64,000 nucleotides of DNA, from contig NZ_JACLAF010000006.1 of the NCBI RefSeq assembly GCF_015355625.1, positions 62,001-126,000 on the forward strand, read 5' to 3'. This document shows positions 44,384-53,164 of this stretch, one piece after another (position 1 is the stretch's first letter; the number at the start of each line of letters is the position of its first letter). This DNA is from Tamlana sp. I1. GTDB lineage: Bacteria; Bacteroidota; Bacteroidia; Flavobacteriales; Flavobacteriaceae. A program made the translations under genes and the position numbers. Under the pieces are notes generated by a model. It did not search any database. It was given only the letters and a program-made list of their open reading frames with translations, and had not been told where the DNA came from.

Positions 44384-45616
44384 TTATGAAACGGCTTTAA
44401 GTTTCTTTAAAGTTGTTTTAGATAATTTTTCTTCGGCGTAAGCCTTAGTTACATTTAAACTTTTCTCTTTGCTGCTAGGCAATTCAAACATAGCATCGGT
44501 TAAAATTTCTTCACAAAGCGAACGTAAACCTCTGGCTCCTAACTTATACTCAATAGCTTTATTTACAATATAATCTAAAGCACCATCTGTAATCGAAAAA
44601 TCGATTTCATCCATGGTAAACAATTTCTTGTATTGCTTAATAATGGCATTTTTAGGCTCTGTAAGAATGGCTCTTAAAGTTGCTGCATCTAAAGGATCCA
44701 TGTACGTTAACACAGGCAAACGTCCTATTATTTCAGGAATTAAACCGAAATCTTTTAAATCTTTTGGAATGATATATTGTAATAAATGATCTTGGTCGAC
44801 AACATCATCAGACATAGAAGCGCTATAACCTACGGCTTGCATGTTTAAACGTTTTGAGATTACACGATCAATACCATCAAAAGCACCACCAGCGATAAAT
44901 AAAATATTCTCGGTGTTCACTTCAATAAATTTTTGATCGGGATGTTTTCTACCGCCTTTTGGTGGCACGTTAACAACCGTACCTTCTAAAAGTTTTAGTA
45001 AAGCTTGTTGCACACCTTCACCCGAAACATCGCGTGTAATAGAAGGATTATCACTTTTTCTAGCAATTTTATCTATTTCATCTATAAAAACGATACCCTT
45101 TTCAGCTTTCTCTAGGTTGTAATCTGCTGCTTGTAATAAACGTGTTAAAATACTTTCTACATCTTCACCTACATAACCAGCTTCAGTTAAAACAGTGGCA
45201 TCAACAATAGCCAATGGCACGTTTAACATTTTTGCAATGGTTTTAGCCATTAAGGTTTTTCCTGTACCTGTTTGACCAACCATAATAATGTTACTTTTTT
45301 GGATTTCAATATCATCCTTAGTAACAGGTTGTAATAATCTTTTATAATGATTGTAAACCGCAACCGACATCACCTTTTTAGTAATGTCTTGCCCAATAAT
45401 ATATTCGTCTAAAAACCCTTTAATTTGCTGGGGTTTTCTAAGTTTTAATTCTGCCGATAAATCACTACTATCGCTTTGTTTAGATTCTTCCAGAACAATG
45501 CCGTGCGCTTGCTCAATACATCTGTCGCAGATGTGCGCATCTAAGCCTGCTATCAACAAGTTTGTCTCTGGCTTCTTTCTACCACAAAACGAACATTCTA
45601 ATTCTTCTTTTGCCAT
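44384..45616 (-). CDS. clpX: ATP-dependent Clp protease ATP-binding subunit ClpX
   Basis: A 410-residue AAA+ unfoldase. An N-terminal C4 zinc finger (CSFCGRK, HICDRC; about 7-33) is followed by Walker A GQTGTGKT, Walker B VFIDEIDK, the pore loop GYVGEDVE, sensor regions and the C-terminal small domain. It unfolds substrates and feeds them to ClpP, which is encoded 72 bp upstream on the same strand. The gene order tig-clpP-clpX is conserved across many bacteria. Confidence 0.97.
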   Translation of the reverse strand: MAKEELECSFCGRKKPETNLLIAGLDAHICDRCIEQAHGIVLEESKQSDSSDLSAELKLRKPQQIKGFLDEYIIGQDITKKVMSVAVYNHYKRLLQPVTKDDIEIQKSNIIMVGQTGTGKTLMAKTIAKMLNVPLAIVDATVLTEAGYVGEDVESILTRLLQAADYNLEKAEKGIVFIDEIDKIARKSDNPSITRDVSGEGVQQALLKLLEGTVVNVPPKGGRKHPDQKFIEVNTENILFIAGGAFDGIDRVISKRLNMQAVGYSASMSDDVVDQDHLLQYIIPKDLKDFGLIPEIIGRLPVLTYMDPLDAATLRAILTEPKNAIIKQYKKLFTMDEIDFSITDGALDYIVNKAIEYKLGARGLRSLCEEILTDAMFELPSSKEKSLNVTKAYAEEKLSKTTLKKLKAVS

Positions 45617-45688
45617 TAATCTACTTTTTATGGAACAAAATTATCATAAATCCCTCTATAACAATTCTTTAAAATTACAAATTTTTAT

Positions 45689-46363
45689 TTAATTACGGAC
45701 TAGAATTTCATCGATCATACCATATTCCTTGGCTTTATCGGCTTTCATCCAGTAATCACGATCACTATCTTGGTATACTTTGTCGTAATCCTGCCCCGAA
45801 TGCTTACTGATAATCTTATAAAGTTCTTCCTTTAAAATTAGGATTTCTCTAGCTGTAATTTCAATATCACTCGCTTGTCCTTGCGCGCCACCTAAAGGTT
45901 GGTGAATCATAACACGAGAATGTGTTAACCCACTTCGTTTTCCTTTAGCGCCTGCACATAATAAAACAGCTCCCATTGAGGCTGCCATACCTGTACAAAT
46001 AGTAGCCACATCAGGCTTTATAAACTGCATGGTATCGTAAATACCTAAACCAGCGTATACACTTCCACCTGGAGAATTGATATATATTTGAATGTCTTTA
46101 TTAGCATCTGTGCTTTCTAAAAACAACAATTGGGCTTGTACAATATTAGCCACTTGATCGTTAATACCTGTTCCTAAAAAAATGATTCTATCCATCATTA
46201 AACGAGAGAATACATCAAAAACAGCAATATTCATTTGGCGTTCTTCAATAATATTTGGAGTCAAGCTTTGTGGATACATGCTACTCATTATTTTGTTATA
46301 ATAAGTACTGCTAATCCCTTGATCTTTTATCGCGAATTTTTCAAATTCCTTTGCGTAATCCAT
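45689..46363 (-). CDS. clpP: ATP-dependent Clp protease proteolytic subunit ClpP
   Basis: A 224-residue serine protease. The catalytic Ser lies in [12 protein letters not shown], His in [11 protein letters not shown] and Asp near [10 protein letters not shown]. The residues before [10 protein letters not shown] include a propeptide-like extension of about 55 residues. It forms the tetradecameric chamber with ClpX encoded downstream. A terminator after tig suggests that it has its own promoter. Confidence 0.97.
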   Translation of the reverse strand: MDYAKEFEKFAIKDQGISSTYYNKIMSSMYPQSLTPNIIEERQMNIAVFDVFSRLMMDRIIFLGTGINDQVANIVQAQLLFLESTDANKDIQIYINSPGGSVYAGLGIYDTMQFIKPDVATICTGMAASMGAVLLCAGAKGKRSGLTHSRVMIHQPLGGAQGQASDIEITAREILILKEELYKIISKHSGQDYDKVYQDSDRDYWMKADKAKEYGMIDEILVRN

Positions 46364-46445
46364 AATTTTCCTTTTATATTTTTTAATTCAACATTGACTT
46401 TCAATAAAATACATTGAAAATCGATTTAAAAAAGTATGCTTTTAA

Positions 46446-46482
46446 ATAAAAAAAGCGCTTAAACCTCTTGATTTAAGCGCTT
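46446..46482 (-). terminator. Intrinsic terminator after tig
   Basis: AAGCGCTTAAA and TTTAAGCGCTT form a perfect 11-bp stem with an 8-nt loop. On the minus strand it is followed by a run of T. It separates tig from clpP. Confidence 0.88.
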
Positions 46483-46506
46483 AAAGATAAGCAATTAATT
46501 TTTTAC

Positions 46507-47835
46507 TTATTTATCGCCGTAAACTTCTTTAACAAAGTTTTCGTAACTTAATTCTTTTACTTTAAGGTTTGCTTTTTCTTTGTAAACCGCTAATAATTTT
46601 TGGCTGATTAACTGCTCTGAAATACGACGTGCTTCATCTTGATTTCCTAATACACGTGCAGCAATATCCTCTAATTCTTTATCTGAAGGATTTAATTGAC
46701 CAAATTGAGCCATTTGCCCTTTAATCATTTCTTTAGCGTGATTTTTAATATCGTCCATAGTAACTTGAACGTTATTATCTGTAATCAACTTCCCTTCAAT
46801 TAATTGGTAACGTAAACCTTTTTCAGATTTCTCGTATTCTTCTCTGGCTTGAGCTAAATCAATTTCTTTTTCACCTGCAGTTTGCATCCATTTAGTTAAA
46901 AACTCGGCTGGTAAATCGAATTTTGTGTTTTCAACCAAATATTCAGTAACATCGTTTAATAACTTTTGATCGGCTTGTTGTACAAATTGTTTTTCGGCGT
47001 CTTCTTTAATTTTCGCTTTTAATTCTGAAACAGACTTTACTTCACCTTCACCAAAAAGTTTATCAAATAATTCTTGATCTAAATCGGCTAACTCACGTTC
47101 GTTAATTTCAGTAATAGTAAAATTCACTTCAATATCAAGACCATGAACATCGTCATGACTTAATTTTAAAGCATGCATTAAATCGTGCTCATCATCAAAA
47201 AGACCTTTAGTTTTTAATGTGATAACATCGCCAACTTTAGCACCTACAAATTGTTTTGCTGTTGCTTTCCCTTTAAATTTATCTAAAGTTAAAGTAACTG
47301 TGTTATCAATTTCTTTTTCTTCGTTGGTGTAAGTCCCAGTGATTTCGCTGTCTTTTTCAACTGTATCTTGAGAAACTAATTTCCCGTATTGTTTTTGAAT
47401 TCGCTCAACTTGCTCATCAATCATTTTATCATCAGCAATAATATTATATTGTGTGATGGCTTTTTTTCCTTTTAATTCAACATCGAATTCTGGTGCTAAA
47501 CCTAATTCAAATTCGAATGAAAAACCTTCAGCATCCCAATCGATATCATCTTGAGGTTTTGGTAATGGTTGCCCAAGAACGTCTAATTTTTCTTCAGTTA
47601 AATATTTGTTTAAAGCATCTTGCAAAAGCTTGTTTACCTCATCAACCAAAACTGCTTTTCCGTACTGCTTTTTAACCATGCCCATTGGTACATGACCTTT
47701 TCTAAAACCTGGAATATTTGCTGTTTTACGGTAATCGGTTAAGATTTTCTCTACTTTATCGCTATAATCTTCTTTAGCAATATCAACTTTAACAACAGCA
47801 TTTAATGCATCAACGTTTTCTCTTGTAATATTCAT
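46507..47835 (-). CDS. tig: Trigger factor
   Basis: A 442-residue ribosome-associated chaperone. The N-terminal ribosome-binding domain has the signature NIPGFRKGHVPMGMVKKQYG (about 40-59), close to the GFRxGxxP motif. The central region corresponds to the FKBP-like domain (about 150-245) but is divergent, as usual in Bacteroidota. The C-terminal helical arms (about 260-430) form the chaperone cradle. It lies upstream of clpP and clpX. Confidence 0.94.
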   Translation of the reverse strand: MNITRENVDALNAVVKVDIAKEDYSDKVEKILTDYRKTANIPGFRKGHVPMGMVKKQYGKAVLVDEVNKLLQDALNKYLTEEKLDVLGQPLPKPQDDIDWDAEGFSFEFELGLAPEFDVELKGKKAITQYNIIADDKMIDEQVERIQKQYGKLVSQDTVEKDSEITGTYTNEEKEIDNTVTLTLDKFKGKATAKQFVGAKVGDVITLKTKGLFDDEHDLMHALKLSHDDVHGLDIEVNFTITEINERELADLDQELFDKLFGEGEVKSVSELKAKIKEDAEKQFVQQADQKLLNDVTEYLVENTKFDLPAEFLTKWMQTAGEKEIDLAQAREEYEKSEKGLRYQLIEGKLITDNNVQVTMDDIKNHAKEMIKGQMAQFGQLNPSDKELEDIAARVLGNQDEARRISEQLISQKLLAVYKEKANLKVKELSYENFVKEVYGDK

Positions 47836-47981
47836 TTTAAATGATATAAAGCCTTAAATCAGGCATTTAACAATAAGGTTTCTTTTAAAAACCTAAACTT
47901 TATGTAACCAAAATTGGGATGCAAAAATAATATATTTTTACATCCTAGCAAAGTTTTTAAGAACTTGATTTTTAGAGTGGT

Positions 47982-48323
47982 TTAATCCTCTTTTACAAAC
48001 GAATGCAGTAGCGATTCTAGAATAGATAATAGAATACTAAAAAGGATGGCTGTCCAGATGCTGCTTACCGAAAACCCATCAATTAAATTACTTGCCAATA
48101 AAATAATTACAGCATTAATAATAAGTAAAAATAACCCTAAGGTTAGAATGGTAATGGGTAAGGTAAAAATGACTAAAATAGGTTTTATAAAAAAGTTTAA
48201 AACAGCTAAAATAACAGAGACAATTATTGCTGTAACATAACTATCCACGGTAACACCCGATAAAACATGAGCCAAAACAAATACAGCAACTGCGGTTAAT
48301 AATAGGTTTAAAATGAGTTTCAT
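47982..48323 (-). CDS. Phage-holin superfamily IV-type small membrane protein
   Basis: A 113-residue protein with four predicted membrane helices (about 3-22, 28-50, 54-80, 88-110). The central FIKPILVIFTLPITILTLGLFLLIINAVI segment is the hallmark of this widespread family (YvlD-like). Despite the family name, no phage genes are nearby and it is an ordinary chromosomal gene. The function is unknown. Confidence 0.85.
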   Translation of the reverse strand: MKLILNLLLTAVAVFVLAHVLSGVTVDSYVTAIIVSVILAVLNFFIKPILVIFTLPITILTLGLFLLIINAVIILLASNLIDGFSVSSIWTAILFSILLSILESLLHSFVKED

Positions 48324-48388
48324 TTTTTAGCGTTTTAAATTTTTAAACAATCACTAATATAAGATTTTTCTTGAAATTTAGATGAAAA

Positions 48389-49153
48389 CTATGCTACAAA
48401 CTGCATAACCGCTTCAAAAAAGTCCTTAGGATTTTCGGCATGCAACCAATGCCCTGCATTGGAAATGGTTTCAACTTCAGCAGCAGGAAAATGAGTTTTT
48501 ATAATACGCTCATCACCAACACCAATGTATTCGGAGCGATCGCCACGTAAAAATAAAGTGTCGCCATTAAAGGTTGCATAACTTGGTAAAGGCTCGCCAA
48601 CTTCGGCAACTTCATTATGAAGCACCTCAATATTTATGCGCAAGCCTAATTTGCCTTTTTCAACCCAATACAGGTTTTTAAGTAAAAATTGGCGTGTACC
48701 TAAATCTTGAACATACTCGCTTAAAACCTTATCAACTTCACCTCTGCCTTTAACTTCATCAAAATTTATAGCGCTTAAACCATTTAAAATCGCATCGTGA
48801 TGTACGGGGTAGAATCTTGGTGAAATATCGGCAATTATTAATTTGGAAACCAATTCGGGAAATTGCGTTGCAAATAACATGGCTGTTTTTCCGCCCATGG
48901 AATGTCCTAATAATACAATATCAGATAATTGATGCGCATCGCAATAGGCTTTTAAGTCTTCCGAAAGGACTTCATAGCTAAAAGCATCATCGTGAAAACT
49001 GCGTCCGTGATTACGCTGATCGACCAAATGCACCTCGAAACCTTGCTCGCTAAACTGAACCCCTAAAGTTTTCCAGTTATCGCTCATCCCTAAAAAACCA
49101 TGTAAAATAACAAATGGCTTGCCTGTTCCTATTATTGTTGAATGTAAAATCAT
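48389..49153 (-). CDS. Alpha/beta hydrolase, YbfF-like esterase
   Basis: A 254-residue single-domain alpha/beta hydrolase. HGFLGMSDNW supplies the oxyanion-hole region, VDQRNHGRS is a family segment, the nucleophile is the Ser in LLGHSMGGKT (about 86-95), and the catalytic His is in NAGHWLHAENP. It resembles E. coli YbfF, an acyl-CoA/short-chain esterase. The natural substrate is unknown. It is followed by the holin-like gene and preceded by pdxJ, all on the minus strand. Confidence 0.88.
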   Translation of the reverse strand: MILHSTIIGTGKPFVILHGFLGMSDNWKTLGVQFSEQGFEVHLVDQRNHGRSFHDDAFSYEVLSEDLKAYCDAHQLSDIVLLGHSMGGKTAMLFATQFPELVSKLIIADISPRFYPVHHDAILNGLSAINFDEVKGRGEVDKVLSEYVQDLGTRQFLLKNLYWVEKGKLGLRINIEVLHNEVAEVGEPLPSYATFNGDTLFLRGDRSEYIGVGDERIIKTHFPAAEVETISNAGHWLHAENPKDFFEAVMQFVA

Positions 49154-49232
49154 TTTTTTCCTCCCTTAATCCCTCCGAAGGAGGGAAACTGTTATGCAAT
49201 ATTTTTTAACTGTGACTGAAAACTGCGACTAG

Positions 49233-49946
49233 TTACTTAAGTTTACGCAAATACATCTGTATCACATTTTCAACACCTAAATACAAACTTTCTGTAATAA
49301 GCGCATGCCCAATTGAAACTTCTAATAAATTAGGAATTTCATTTTTAAAAAATTCTGTATTATCTAAAGACAAATCGTGACCTGCATTAATTCCTAAACC
49401 TAAAGTGTTTGCCAGTTCGGCACTTTCTACATAAGGTTTTATAGCATTTTTGTTGCCCAAACTGTATTGATGCGCATACGCTTCGGTGTACAATTCTATA
49501 CGGTCTGTTCCTGTAAGTTTAGCACCTTCAATTTGCTTTAAAACAGGATCGACAAAAATAGAAGTTCGAATGCCGTTATTTTTAAATTCCTGAATCACAT
49601 CAACTAAAAAGTCTTTATGTTTTATGGTATCCCAACCTGCATTACTCGTAATAGCATCAACCGCATCTGGAACCAAAGTAACCTGCGTTGGTTTTACTTC
49701 TAGCACCAATTTCATAAACGATTCTACAGGATTTCCTTCAATATTATACTCCGTATAAACCTCTGGTTTTAAATCGCGAGCGTCTTGATAACGTATATGT
49801 CTTTCGTCTGGTCTTGGGTGAATGGTGATTCCCTCGGCTCCAAATCGTTGGGCATCTTTTGCAAATTGCACCACATTAGGCACATCGCCACCACGCGAGT
49901 TTCTTAACGTAGCAATCTTATTAATATTAACACTTAACTTTGTCAT
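49233..49946 (-). CDS. pdxJ: Pyridoxine 5'-phosphate synthase PdxJ
   Basis: A 237-residue TIM-barrel enzyme. It condenses 1-deoxyxylulose 5-phosphate with 3-amino-2-oxopropyl phosphate to pyridoxine 5'-phosphate. Signatures are LSVNINKIATLRNSRGG, the IHPRPDERHI motif with catalytic residues (about 41-50), a conserved Glu in the TEYNIEGNP strand, and the C-terminal NAGHDLSLDN and SIGHALI segments. It is divergent from the CBS-nadK pair. A TATTTTTG box on the minus strand at 49971-49964 could be its -7 element. Confidence 0.95.
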   Translation of the reverse strand: MTKLSVNINKIATLRNSRGGDVPNVVQFAKDAQRFGAEGITIHPRPDERHIRYQDARDLKPEVYTEYNIEGNPVESFMKLVLEVKPTQVTLVPDAVDAITSNAGWDTIKHKDFLVDVIQEFKNNGIRTSIFVDPVLKQIEGAKLTGTDRIELYTEAYAHQYSLGNKNAIKPYVESAELANTLGLGINAGHDLSLDNTEFFKNEIPNLLEVSIGHALITESLYLGVENVIQMYLRKLK

Positions 49947-50034
49947 AAATCCATTTTAAAAAACAAAAATACAAAGTAGAACAGGCTTACATACTTTTTT
50001 TTTGATTAATTTGCAGTCCAATTCAGTAGGAATC

Positions 50035-50694
50035 ATGAAACTTTTAGAATTCATCATAAACGACATAAAGCCACTAAATATTAGTAGCCGCGTGAGTGAT
50101 TTGCAATTGTTATTTAATCAACTAACCTTTTCGCACATCCCTGTTAAAAGTGAAGACGGCCTTTTTTTAGGGTGTTTCTCGGAAGCCGATGCTTATTGTT
50201 TTGAAACCGAAAAAAGCCTAACCGAATACAAATATTCATTAGAAGATTTTTTTGTTAGAGACACCACACTTTGGTTGGATGTTTTGGAAACATTCGCCAC
50301 AAGTTCCACCAATATCATGCCTGTACTTAATGCCAAAAACGAGTACTTAGGCTATTATGAACTTAGTGATATTATAAGTTTGTTTGCCGATTCGCCCTTT
50401 TTCTCTGAACCAGGCGGTGTTTTAGTGGTAGAAAAAGGCACTACCGATTATTCGCTTAGTGAAATTAGCCAAATTGTAGAATCTAACGGTGGTAAAATTC
50501 TAGGGGCATTTATTTCGAAAATGACCACCGATTTAACACAAATAACCCTAAAAATTGGCAATACCGGTCTTAACGACATCATTCAAACCTTTAGAAGATA
50601 CAGCTATATTATTGTCTCTGGACACGAAGAAGATGGATATATTGAAGGTTTAAAAGAACGTTCGGACTATTTAAAAAAATACTTAAATATTTAA
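50035..50694 (+). CDS. CBS-domain protein, nadK-linked
   Basis: A 219-residue protein from the ATG at 50035, preceded by GTAGGAATC; an upstream TTG frame is unlikely. Two CBS motifs (about 10-120) are followed by an ACT-like C-terminal region (about 140-215; GGVLVVEKGTTDYSLSEIS, ITLKIGNTGLNDI). CBS domains sense adenine nucleotides. The stop codon is 3 bp before nadK, so a regulatory link to NAD(P) metabolism is plausible but unproven. Confidence 0.85.
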   Translation: MKLLEFIINDIKPLNISSRVSDLQLLFNQLTFSHIPVKSEDGLFLGCFSEADAYCFETEKSLTEYKYSLEDFFVRDTTLWLDVLETFATSSTNIMPVLNAKNEYLGYYELSDIISLFADSPFFSEPGGVLVVEKGTTDYSLSEISQIVESNGGKILGAFISKMTTDLTQITLKIGNTGLNDIIQTFRRYSYIIVSGHEEDGYIEGLKERSDYLKKYLNI

Positions 50695-50697
50695 TTT

Positions 50698-51582
50698 ATG
50701 AAAGTTGCCGTTTTCGGACGTTTTTACAATTCAACCACATCAGTTTCAGTAGAAAGATTATTTAACTTTTTGTTGAAAAAAAACATTGATGCCTATATTG
50801 AAACCGAGTTTTTCAATATTATAAAAGAAAAATCCGCTAGAATTAATGACTTCAGTTCATTTAAAACCTTCGACACTTTAGATACAAGCTACGATTTTTT
50901 AGTAAGTATTGGTGGTGATGGCACTATATTAAGGAGCATCACTTTTGTAAAAGATATTGATATCCCTATAGTTGGTATTAACACAGGACGTCTTGGCTTT
51001 TTAGCTACCATACAAGTTGACGCTATTGAAGTGGCCATGCAAAATATTATTGATGGCAACTATAAAATTTCGGAACGTAGTCTTTTATCGGTTGAAACAT
51101 CACCAGAAAACGACGATATTAAATCTTTAAATTTCGCTTTGAATGAAGTGGCTGTAAGTAGAAAAAACACCACATCGATGATTACGGTTGAAACCCATTT
51201 AGATGGTGAATATTTAACTTCGTATTGGAGCGATGGTTTAATCCTTTCAACACCAACAGGCTCAACAGGCTACTCTTTAAGTTGCGGCGGCCCTGTTATT
51301 ACACCAAGCACCAATAGTTTTGTATTAACACCTATTGCACCTCACAATTTAAGCGCCCGTCCATTAATAATTCCAGATTCTACCGAGGTTCATTTAAGAG
51401 TTAGTGGTCGTGAAGACAACCATTTAGTATCCTTAGATTCTAGAATTGCGACCTTAGACAACGGCACACTTATAAAAATTAAAAAAGCAGATTTCAAAAT
51501 AAAAATGATTGATCTTTTAGACGAAAGCTTTTTAATTACACTACGAAAAAAACTCCTTTGGGGTGAAGACAAACGAAACTAA
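50698..51582 (+). CDS. nadK: NAD kinase
   Basis: A 294-residue kinase that makes NADP from NAD. GGDGTILRSI (about 73-82) is the conserved catalytic GGDGT motif. NTGRLGFLA, the NE/D-type motif LNEVAVSRK, and TPTGSTGYSLSCGGP (about 188-202) complete the signature. It follows the CBS-domain gene by 3 bp. Confidence 0.95.
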   Translation: MKVAVFGRFYNSTTSVSVERLFNFLLKKNIDAYIETEFFNIIKEKSARINDFSSFKTFDTLDTSYDFLVSIGGDGTILRSITFVKDIDIPIVGINTGRLGFLATIQVDAIEVAMQNIIDGNYKISERSLLSVETSPENDDIKSLNFALNEVAVSRKNTTSMITVETHLDGEYLTSYWSDGLILSTPTGSTGYSLSCGGPVITPSTNSFVLTPIAPHNLSARPLIIPDSTEVHLRVSGREDNHLVSLDSRIATLDNGTLIKIKKADFKIKMIDLLDESFLITLRKKLLWGEDKRN

Positions 51583-51681
51583 TCCTTATTAAGTATCCCT
51601 CAATAAAACAATAATTACAAAGAAATGCTGTTTTACACTAAGACTATTTAGTTCAATGTACTACAGACTAATCTTATTTAT

Positions 51682-51689
51682 TATATTTG
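51682..51689 (+). promoter_or_regulatory. Probable -7 box for the DUF6089-uppS-bamA transcript
   Basis: TATATTTG matches TAnnTTTG exactly and lies 17 bp before the start codon of the DUF6089 gene. A TTTG at the -33 position is not visible, so this is a partial match. Confidence 0.45.
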
Positions 51690-51706
51690 CAAACTTTTGA
51701 ATATTT

Positions 51707-52399
51707 ATGAGGCATTTAATCCTATTGATAATTAGCATTTTAAGCATCCAATTAAGCTACTCTCAAATTAACGAACTTGGCGTTTTTGTTGGAGCAAGTA
51801 ATTTTATTGGCGACATTGGTGCTACCGACTATATCGCACCAAACCAATTGGCTATTGGTGGCATATATAAATGGAACAGAAGTAAAAGACACTCGTACCG
51901 TGCATCAATCATTTATACCGATTTAAAAGGCTACGACAGCGAATCGGATGACCCAAGACGCATACAAAGAGACTACGAGTTTTCAACTGAACTAATCGAA
52001 CTTTCTGCTGGTATGGAATTTACTTTTACCGATTTCGATTTACATGCTGGAAACAAAATAGGCGCACCATATATCTATTCAGGAATAACTGCTGGTTATT
52101 ATGACAATAGCTATTTTAACAGCGCAGGCATACAAACCCCAGAAGAAACATCTAGCTGGGCATTTGGTATTCCTATGGCATTAGGTTTTAAATCTAATTT
52201 CTTAGGAAACATTATTGTAGGTATTGAAGTTGGCGCTCGTTATACGTTTACCGACAAATTAGATGGTAGCATCCCAAACTCGAAAGCACTACAAGAACAA
52301 CATAAAATTGGAAATATAAACAATAACGACTGGTATATGTTTACAGGTATTACACTTACCTATACCTTTGGAGAAAACCCCTGTTATTGTGTAGAATAA
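51707..52399 (+). CDS. DUF6089-type outer membrane beta-barrel protein
   Basis: A 230-residue exported protein. The signal peptide ends near LSYSQ (about residue 20). The rest is amphipathic beta strands with a glycine-aromatic pattern (ELGVFVGASNFIGDIG, YIYSGITAGYYD, VGIEVGARYTFTDKLDG, YMFTGITLTYTFG), typical of a small outer membrane barrel. In flavobacteria this protein is regularly encoded just before uppS and bamA, as here, where its stop codon is 2 bp before the uppS ATG. The function is unknown; an envelope assembly role is inferred from context. Confidence 0.82.
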   Translation: MRHLILLIISILSIQLSYSQINELGVFVGASNFIGDIGATDYIAPNQLAIGGIYKWNRSKRHSYRASIIYTDLKGYDSESDDPRRIQRDYEFSTELIELSAGMEFTFTDFDLHAGNKIGAPYIYSGITAGYYDNSYFNSAGIQTPEETSSWAFGIPMALGFKSNFLGNIIVGIEVGARYTFTDKLDGSIPNSKALQEQHKIGNINNNDWYMFTGITLTYTFGENPCYCVE

Positions 52400-52401
52400 A
52401 A

Positions 52402-53142
52402 ATGGATTTAAAAAACAACATACTGCCTCATGCGTTGCCTAAACATATTGCCATTATTATGGATGGTAACGGACGTTGGGCAAAACAACAAGGTATGATT
52501 CGTGCTTTTGGGCATGAAAACGGCACAAAATCGGTTAAAGAAACCGTAGAAGCTTGCGCCGAACTTGGTATTGAAAACCTCACACTGTATGCTTTTTCTA
52601 CCGAAAACTGGAACCGCCCAAAACTTGAAGTGCAAACATTAATGAAGCTTTTAGTAAGCTCATTAACCAAAGAACTTAAAACGCTTAATGACAATAATAT
52701 TAAGCTTGCTGCAATTGGTAATTTACAAGCGCTTCCTAAAAAAGTATACAAAGAACTTTCTGACGCCATAGAAAGTACTAAAAATAATACACGAATGACT
52801 TTAAGCCTGGCTTTAAGCTATGGTTCTAGAGACGAAATAGTAAACGCAGTAAAAGAAATTAGTATTAAAGTTAAAAATAATATAATTTCGCACGAAAATA
52901 TTGATGAATCAATTATAAATGAGCATCTTTACACGCAAAATTTACCAGACGTAGATTTGCTTGTTAGAACCAGCGGTGAGCAACGGATAAGCAATTTTTT
53001 ACTATGGCAAATTGCATATGCCGAATTACATTTTACAAGTGTGTTGTGGCCAGATTTTACCAGACAACATTTGTATGAAGCTATTATTGAATATCAAAAA
53101 AGAGAACGACGATTTGGGAAAACCAGTGACCAACTTAGTTAA
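52402..53142 (+). CDS. uppS: Undecaprenyl diphosphate synthase-type isoprenyl transferase
   Basis: A 246-residue cis-prenyltransferase starting at the ATG at 52402, 2 bp after the preceding stop. Signatures are IAIIMDGNGRWAKQQG (about 16-31), TLYAFSTENWNRP, and LLVRTSGEQRISNFLLWQIAY (about 193-213) with the downstream ERRFGKT tail. It makes the lipid carrier for peptidoglycan and O-antigen synthesis. It is translated just before bamA in an envelope-biogenesis cluster. Confidence 0.95.
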   Translation: MDLKNNILPHALPKHIAIIMDGNGRWAKQQGMIRAFGHENGTKSVKETVEACAELGIENLTLYAFSTENWNRPKLEVQTLMKLLVSSLTKELKTLNDNNIKLAAIGNLQALPKKVYKELSDAIESTKNNTRMTLSLALSYGSRDEIVNAVKEISIKVKNNIISHENIDESIINEHLYTQNLPDVDLLVRTSGEQRISNFLLWQIAYAELHFTSVLWPDFTRQHLYEAIIEYQKRERRFGKTSDQLS

Positions 53143-53164
53143 TATTCCTAATATATTAACATTT

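Noticed and set aside
47982-48323. Prophage remnant suggested by the holin-like protein
   Set aside because: The family name is historical; all neighbours are core genes and no other phage gene is present.
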